Source: Collinsella sp.
Lineage (GTDB): Bacteria > Actinomycetota > Coriobacteriia > Coriobacteriales > Coriobacteriaceae
Length of the DNA: 53,052 nucleotides
Assembly: GCA_019414245.1 (NCBI GenBank)
Contig: DXMK01000014.1
Location: forward strand, 1 to 53,052
Direction of reading: 5' to 3'
The translations under genes and the position numbers were made by a program. How positions within the stretch are numbered: the first letter of the stretch is position 1; the number at the start of each line of letters is the position of its first letter. The notes below the pieces were generated by a model, which worked only from the letters and a program-made list of their open reading frames with translations, did no database searches and was not told where the DNA came from. Shown here piece after piece: positions 49,061 through 53,052 of the stretch.

Positions 49061-51025
49061 ATGGCAGAGAACCAGAACGCCGCCGAGCAGGCATCGACGC
49101 TCAACGACGAGCGCGCCACGCGCCTGGCCAAGCGCGCCGCCCTGTTCGAGGCGGGCCAGAACCCCTATCCCGAGCACTCCGAGATTGAGGACTACGTCGT
49201 CGACATTGAGACTAAGTACGCCGAGCTCACCGATGGCGAGGACACCGAGGACGTCGTGAAGATCGGCGGCCGTGTGGTCGCCAAGCGCGGTCAGGGCAAG
49301 ATCATGTTCATCGTCGTGCGCGACGCGACCGGCGAGATCCAGCTGTTCTGCCGCATCAACGATATGGACGAGGCCGCCTGGAATACGCTCAAGGCCCTCG
49401 ACCTGGGCGATATCCTGGGCGTGACCGGCGTGGTCGTGCGTACCAAGCGTGGTCAGCTTTCCGTTGCCCCCAAGAGCGCGACGCTGCTGTCCAAGGCCGT
49501 TCGCCCGCTGCCCGAGAAGTTCCACGGTCTCTCCGACAAGGAGACCCGCTATCGTCAGCGTTATGTCGACTTGATCGCCAACGACGACGTTCGCGAGACC
49601 TTCCGCAAGCGCTCGCAGATCCTCTCCACGTTCCGCCGCTTTATGGAGTCCGATGGCTACATGGAGGTCGAGACTCCTATCCTGCAGACCATCCAGGGCG
49701 GAGCTACTGCCAAGCCGTTCATCACGCACTTCAACGCGCTCGATCAGGAGTGCTACCTGCGTATCGCCACCGAGCTGCACCTCAAGCGCTGCATCGTCGG
49801 CGGCTTTGAGCGCGTTTTCGAGATCGGCCGCATCTTCCGCAACGAGGGTATGGACCTTACCCATAACCCCGAGTTCACCACGATGGAGGCCTACCGCGCC
49901 TTCTCCGATCTCGAGGGCATGAAGGCGCTCGCCCAGGGTGTCATTAAGGCCGCTAACAAGGCTATCGGCAACCCCGAGGTTATTGAGTACCAGGGCCAGA
50001 CCATCGACCTTTCTGGTGAGTGGGCAAGCCGTTCCATGACCGATATCGTCTCTGACGTGATTGGTAAGCAGGTCACCATCGACACGCCGGTTGAGGAGCT
50101 TGCTGCCGCCGCACGCGAGAAGGGCCTGGAGATTAAGCCCGAGTGGACCGCCGGCAAGATCATCGCCGAGATCTATGACGAGCTGGGCGAGGACACCATC
50201 GTCAACCCCACCTTCGTGTGCGATTACCCCATCGAGGTTAGCCCGCTTGCCAAGCGCTTTGAGGATGATCCGCGCCTGACCCACCGCTTTGAGCTGGTCA
50301 TCGCCGGTCACGAGTACGCGAACGCGTTCTCCGAGCTCAACGACCCGGTCGACCAGGCCGAGCGCTTCGCTGCCCAGATGGCCGAGAAGGCCGGCGGCGA
50401 CGATGAGGCCATGGAGTACGACGAGGATTACGTGCGTGCCCTCGAGTACGGTATGCCTCCCGCGGGTGGCATCGGCATCGGTATCGACCGCGTGGTCATG
50501 CTGCTCACCAACCAGGCTTCCATCCGCGACGTGCTGCTGTTCCCGCACATGAAGCCCGAGAAGGGTTTCCAGTCCGGTGCCGCTGCTGCCAAGGCCGCCG
50601 AGGCCGGCAACGCCGCGAGCCCCTTCGTCAAGCCGCTTAAGCCCACGGTTGATTATTCCAAGATTGCCGTCGAGCCGCTGTTTGAGGAGCTCGTCGACTT
50701 TGATACCTTCTCCAAGAGCGACTTCCGCGCCGTGAAGGTCAAGGCATGCGAGGCCGTCAAGAAGTCCAAGAAGCTGCTGAACTTTACGCTCGACGACGGT
50801 ACCGGTACCGACCGCACCATCCTCTCCGGCATCCATGAATACTATGAGCCCGAGGACCTGGTCGGCAAGACCCTGCTTGCCATTACCAACCTGCCTCCGC
50901 GCAAGATGATGGGCATCCCCAGCTGCGGCATGCTCATCAGTGCCATCCACGAGGAAGAGGGCGAGGAACGCCTCAACTTGATTCAGCTCGACGCCTCCAT
51001 CCCCGCCGGCGCAAAGATGTACTAA
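49061..51025 (+). CDS. lysS: Lysyl-tRNA synthetase with fused C-terminal tRNA-binding domain
   Basis: 654 residues, starting at ATG 49061 with GAGGAGC upstream. The class II core (about 1-505) has an OB-fold anticodon domain, motif 2 FRNEGMDLTHNPEFTTMEAY near residue 260 and motif 3 PAGGIGIGIDRVVMLL near 468. After a linker, residues 545-654 are a second OB-type domain like the C-terminus of MetG, CsaA and Trbp111 (DFRAVKVKACEAVKKSKKLL, then YYEPEDLVGKTLLAI and GIPSCGMLISAIHE). Usual LysS proteins end near residue 500, so this fusion adds a tRNA-binding module. It likely raises tRNA affinity; that effect is inferred. Confidence 0.93.
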   Translation: MAENQNAAEQASTLNDERATRLAKRAALFEAGQNPYPEHSEIEDYVVDIETKYAELTDGEDTEDVVKIGGRVVAKRGQGKIMFIVVRDATGEIQLFCRINDMDEAAWNTLKALDLGDILGVTGVVVRTKRGQLSVAPKSATLLSKAVRPLPEKFHGLSDKETRYRQRYVDLIANDDVRETFRKRSQILSTFRRFMESDGYMEVETPILQTIQGGATAKPFITHFNALDQECYLRIATELHLKRCIVGGFERVFEIGRIFRNEGMDLTHNPEFTTMEAYRAFSDLEGMKALAQGVIKAANKAIGNPEVIEYQGQTIDLSGEWASRSMTDIVSDVIGKQVTIDTPVEELAAAAREKGLEIKPEWTAGKIIAEIYDELGEDTIVNPTFVCDYPIEVSPLAKRFEDDPRLTHRFELVIAGHEYANAFSELNDPVDQAERFAAQMAEKAGGDDEAMEYDEDYVRALEYGMPPAGGIGIGIDRVVMLLTNQASIRDVLLFPHMKPEKGFQSGAAAAKAAEAGNAASPFVKPLKPTVDYSKIAVEPLFEELVDFDTFSKSDFRAVKVKACEAVKKSKKLLNFTLDDGTGTDRTILSGIHEYYEPEDLVGKTLLAITNLPPRKMMGIPSCGMLISAIHEEEGEERLNLIQLDASIPAGAKMY

Positions 51026-51028
51026 CTA

Positions 51029-51055
51029 GTTACGCGGTTCTACGAACCGCGTAAC
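51029..51055 (+). terminator. Hairpin after lysS
   Basis: GTTACGCGGTTC at 51029-51040 is perfectly complementary to 51044-51055. There is no T-run; the stronger candidate terminator follows at 51104. Confidence 0.45.
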
Positions 51056-51103
51056 GGCTCGACGCTGCGCGGGCCGCATTTGGACAATCTGACGTTCAAC
51101 TTC

Positions 51104-51138
51104 AAGGGCGCGACCAGAAGGTCAGCGCCCTTTCGTTT
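51104..51138 (+). terminator. Terminator of lysS
   Basis: AAGGGCGCGACC at 51104-51115 pairs with GGTCAGCGCCCTT with one mismatch, then TTCGTTT. The remaining spacer to 51329 shows no gene or strong signal. Confidence 0.7.
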
Positions 51139-51329
51139 CACGTCACCTTGTCTCAAATGCGACCCGCTCGCTGGCGTTGCCAAAACATCGATGTAGTCAT
51201 TGGGGACGTTCTTAAACGACTACCCAACGGATATTGCGCACATGGCTCGCATGACAGCCATCTCTTTTATGTTTCCTTTAGCCGCCGCTGCCTAGGATGG
51301 GGGTTAGTCGGTAGGAAGGGAGCGCCTGT

Positions 51330-52898
51330 ATGGACGATGCGAGCGAGCGTGCAATCGAAGAGGACATGCTCGATCAGTTCAACTACTTTGATGATGAGGA
51401 CGAGGAGCTGATCGACCGTCGCGAGCCAGCGCCGCTTGATTCCTTTGATCTGGTCGATGAAGAGGCTGATGAGGTTGAGGACGAATCAACGGAGTCCCCA
51501 CAGTCTTCGCGCCTTGACTCGCTGCTTTCGAGAGCCCCCATGCACCACGGTGTTCGTGCCGGCGCACTCCATATGAAAACTGACTGGCACCAGATCGTGA
51601 CGGCAGGCGATGAGCTTGCCGTCGATGCGCCGCTCACCGATAAGTCATCCATCATCTGCCGCACCGGTATGCTTATGCTCGCGAGCGGAACGGGTGCCTG
51701 GCGTGTACGCGATACCATGAATCGCGTCGCCGCCGTACTCGGTGTCACCGTCCACGTTGACTTAAGTCTTCTGTCGTTTGAGTGCACCTGCATCGAAGAT
51801 GGCCACTGCTTTAACGAGGTTGTCAGCCTGCCCACAACGGGAGTCAATACCCATCGCATTTGGATGATGGAGAGCTTCCTAAAGGAAATCGAGACGTATG
51901 GGCGCCGGTTTACCGTGCACGAATACCACGAGATGCTCAAGACCGTTGAGAGTTCAAAACCCGATTACTCTCCCTGGCAACAGGGCCTTGCGGCAGCTTG
52001 TGCTTGCGGCGCCTTCGTCTTTTTGCTCGGCGGCGGCCCTATCGAGATGGCCTGCGCATTCGTAGGCGCTGGTGTTGGCAACTTTGCTCGCTCTCATATT
52101 CTCAAGCAGGGTCTTGGCCAGTTTAGCGCGCTGACGATTGGCGTTGCGCTCGCTTGCGTTTCGTATCTGCTGGCATTGCTCGGCCTTGGCCAGGTCGTAC
52201 CGGGGGCAATGTCGCACCAAGAAGGCTATATCGGCGCCATGCTCTTTGTGATTCCCGGCTTTCCCCTCATTACGGCAGGCCTCGACATCGCTAAGCTCGA
52301 TATGCGAAGCGGCATTGAGCGTCTTTCGTATGCCGTGTCGATTATTGTGATGGCGACCCTCGTAGGTTGGATGGTTGCCGAGTGTGTGGGACTGGCACCG
52401 GATGACTTCGCCCCGCTTGGTCTCTCACCGTTGGCTCTTACGCTCTTGCGCGTGCTGATGAGCTTTATCGGCGTATTTGGCTTCTCGGTTATGTTCAACA
52501 GTCCGGTAAAGATGGCAGCGGCGGCAGGGCTTATCGGCGCCGTGTCTAATACCTTGCGCCTTACGCTCGTCGATGCGCCGACGCTGCTTCCCTTCTTGGG
52601 CCTGAGTGCGGGCATGCCTCCCGAGGCGGCTGCGTTTACCGGTGCACTGGTATCGGGGTTGCTCGCGAGCTTAGCCGAAATCAAGCTTACCTACCCACGC
52701 ATCGCCCTCACGGTGCCATCAATTGTCATTATGGTGCCTGGCTTGTATCTGTATCGCTCGATGTATTACATGTGCACCTTCGACACGGTCAATATGCTCG
52801 GCTGGTTTGTGCGTGCAGTACTCATCGTGGCGTTTTTGCCCGTTGGGCTGGGTGTGGCGCGTACACTCACCGATCCTCGCTGGCGCCACACCAGCTAA
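51330..52898 (+). CDS. Threonine/serine exporter-like membrane protein (ThrE family)
   Basis: 522 residues, starting at ATG 51330 after GGAAGGGAG. Residues 1-65 are strongly acidic and probably disordered. A soluble ThrE N-terminal domain follows (about 90-210, including RTGMLMLASGTGAWRVRDTM). The rest is about ten membrane segments: a DUF1212-type bundle (GLAAACACGAFVFLLGGGPI) and then a DUF3815-type bundle (FVIPGFPLITAGLDIAKLDM, SPVKMAAAAGLIGA). Both halves are fused, as in ThrE of Corynebacterium, an amino-acid exporter. Substrate is inferred from the family. Confidence 0.88.
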   Translation: MDDASERAIEEDMLDQFNYFDDEDEELIDRREPAPLDSFDLVDEEADEVEDESTESPQSSRLDSLLSRAPMHHGVRAGALHMKTDWHQIVTAGDELAVDAPLTDKSSIICRTGMLMLASGTGAWRVRDTMNRVAAVLGVTVHVDLSLLSFECTCIEDGHCFNEVVSLPTTGVNTHRIWMMESFLKEIETYGRRFTVHEYHEMLKTVESSKPDYSPWQQGLAAACACGAFVFLLGGGPIEMACAFVGAGVGNFARSHILKQGLGQFSALTIGVALACVSYLLALLGLGQVVPGAMSHQEGYIGAMLFVIPGFPLITAGLDIAKLDMRSGIERLSYAVSIIVMATLVGWMVAECVGLAPDDFAPLGLSPLALTLLRVLMSFIGVFGFSVMFNSPVKMAAAAGLIGAVSNTLRLTLVDAPTLLPFLGLSAGMPPEAAAFTGALVSGLLASLAEIKLTYPRIALTVPSIVIMVPGLYLYRSMYYMCTFDTVNMLGWFVRAVLIVAFLPVGLGVARTLTDPRWRHTS

Positions 52899-52930
52899 TT
52901 GGTGCAAATGAAACTGATCCGCAAAACATG

Positions 52931-52992
52931 AACGTGGATAATCTCCCGTTTTTGACCTGTTTACGGGCTCAAAACGGGAGATTATCCACGTT
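52931..52992 (+). terminator. Long hairpin after the ThrE-like gene (22-bp perfect arms)
   Basis: Arms 52931-52952 (AACGTGGATAATCTCCCGTT outer part) and 52971-52992 are perfectly complementary, with an 18-base interior. It begins 33 bases after the stop codon and is followed by TGTGG, not a T-run. It belongs to the long-arm hairpins of this window and may still stop transcription. No gene is visible in the last 60 bases. Confidence 0.7.
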
Positions 52993-53052
52993 TGTGGGGT
53001 GGCGCGCGCAGACGTGGTGTAAGAGCGTCCTGAGGTCCGTCGCTGCAAGTCC

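Noticed and set aside
49055..50950. A 631-codon open frame antisense to lysS
   Set aside because: Same codon-bias shadow; no domains.

Overview
The window looks like a stretch of chromosome from a GC-rich anaerobic actinomycete of the class Coriobacteriia, most likely Collinsella or a close relative. This rests on the strong G/C third-position bias, the clusters amaP/DUF2273/asp23 and murI-rph-rdgB, the ECF vitamin transporter, the Veg-ispE pair, and a giant 2-hydroxyacyl-CoA dehydratase activase-type fusion. No 16S gene is present, so the genus is an inference. There is no prophage, CRISPR array, plasmid gene or intact transposase; this is core-type chromosome with unusually decorated intergenic spaces.

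Layout. 1-7.2 kb: a TetR regulator in a two-gene unit with a 1595-residue activase/dehydratase-like fusion, then a 3-hydroxyacyl-CoA dehydrogenase. 7.5-11.1 kb: a small orphan membrane-anchored protein, a DUF389 membrane protein and an OPT/YSL transporter (both minus strand). 11.4-16.6 kb: coaX, dCMP deaminase, a NifU-like protein, lgt and a large DUF6020-like membrane protein. 16.7-21.9 kb: YebC, the amaP-DUF2273-asp23 envelope-stress unit, a YitT-family protein and a zinc-ribbon membrane protein with a Pro-Glu tail. 22.0-25.3 kb: divergent M20 and YtcJ-like amidohydrolases. 26.2-28.2 kb: groES-groEL, bracketed by two giant nested hairpins of nearly the same geometry. 28.6-33.0 kb: an FMN riboswitch followed by ribU, a fused double-ATPase ecfA, ecfT and two FMN-type split-barrel genes. 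33.3-38.2 kb: argC-argJ-argB-argD behind a candidate ArgR operator. 38.2-38.9 kb: a 217-bp MITE-like element, a duplicated tRNA-end unit and tRNA-Val(TAC). 39.1-47.9 kb: asnB, a MurE-type ligase, a HAD phosphatase, murI, rph, rdgB, dtd, veg and ispE. 47.9-52.9 kb: tRNA-Pro(CGG), tatA, greA, lysS with an extra C-terminal tRNA-binding domain, and a ThrE-like exporter.

How genes work together. The riboswitch unit reads as a complete FMN-feedback riboflavin importer (S component, both ATPases, T component) that also carries two likely flavin-binding proteins. The arg genes make ornithine by the acetyl-cycling route. murI and the MurE-type ligase serve peptidoglycan; rph, rdgB and dtd serve RNA and nucleotide quality control.

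The most unusual material is non-coding: perfect inverted repeats with 22-37 bp arms, a 46-48 bp dispersed repeat in three copies next to gene ends, a 31-bp motif family and the MITE-like element. I found no clear new multigene defence or biosynthetic system. The strongest candidates for something undescribed are the paired giant hairpins around groESL and the flavin import operon with its passenger flavoproteins.
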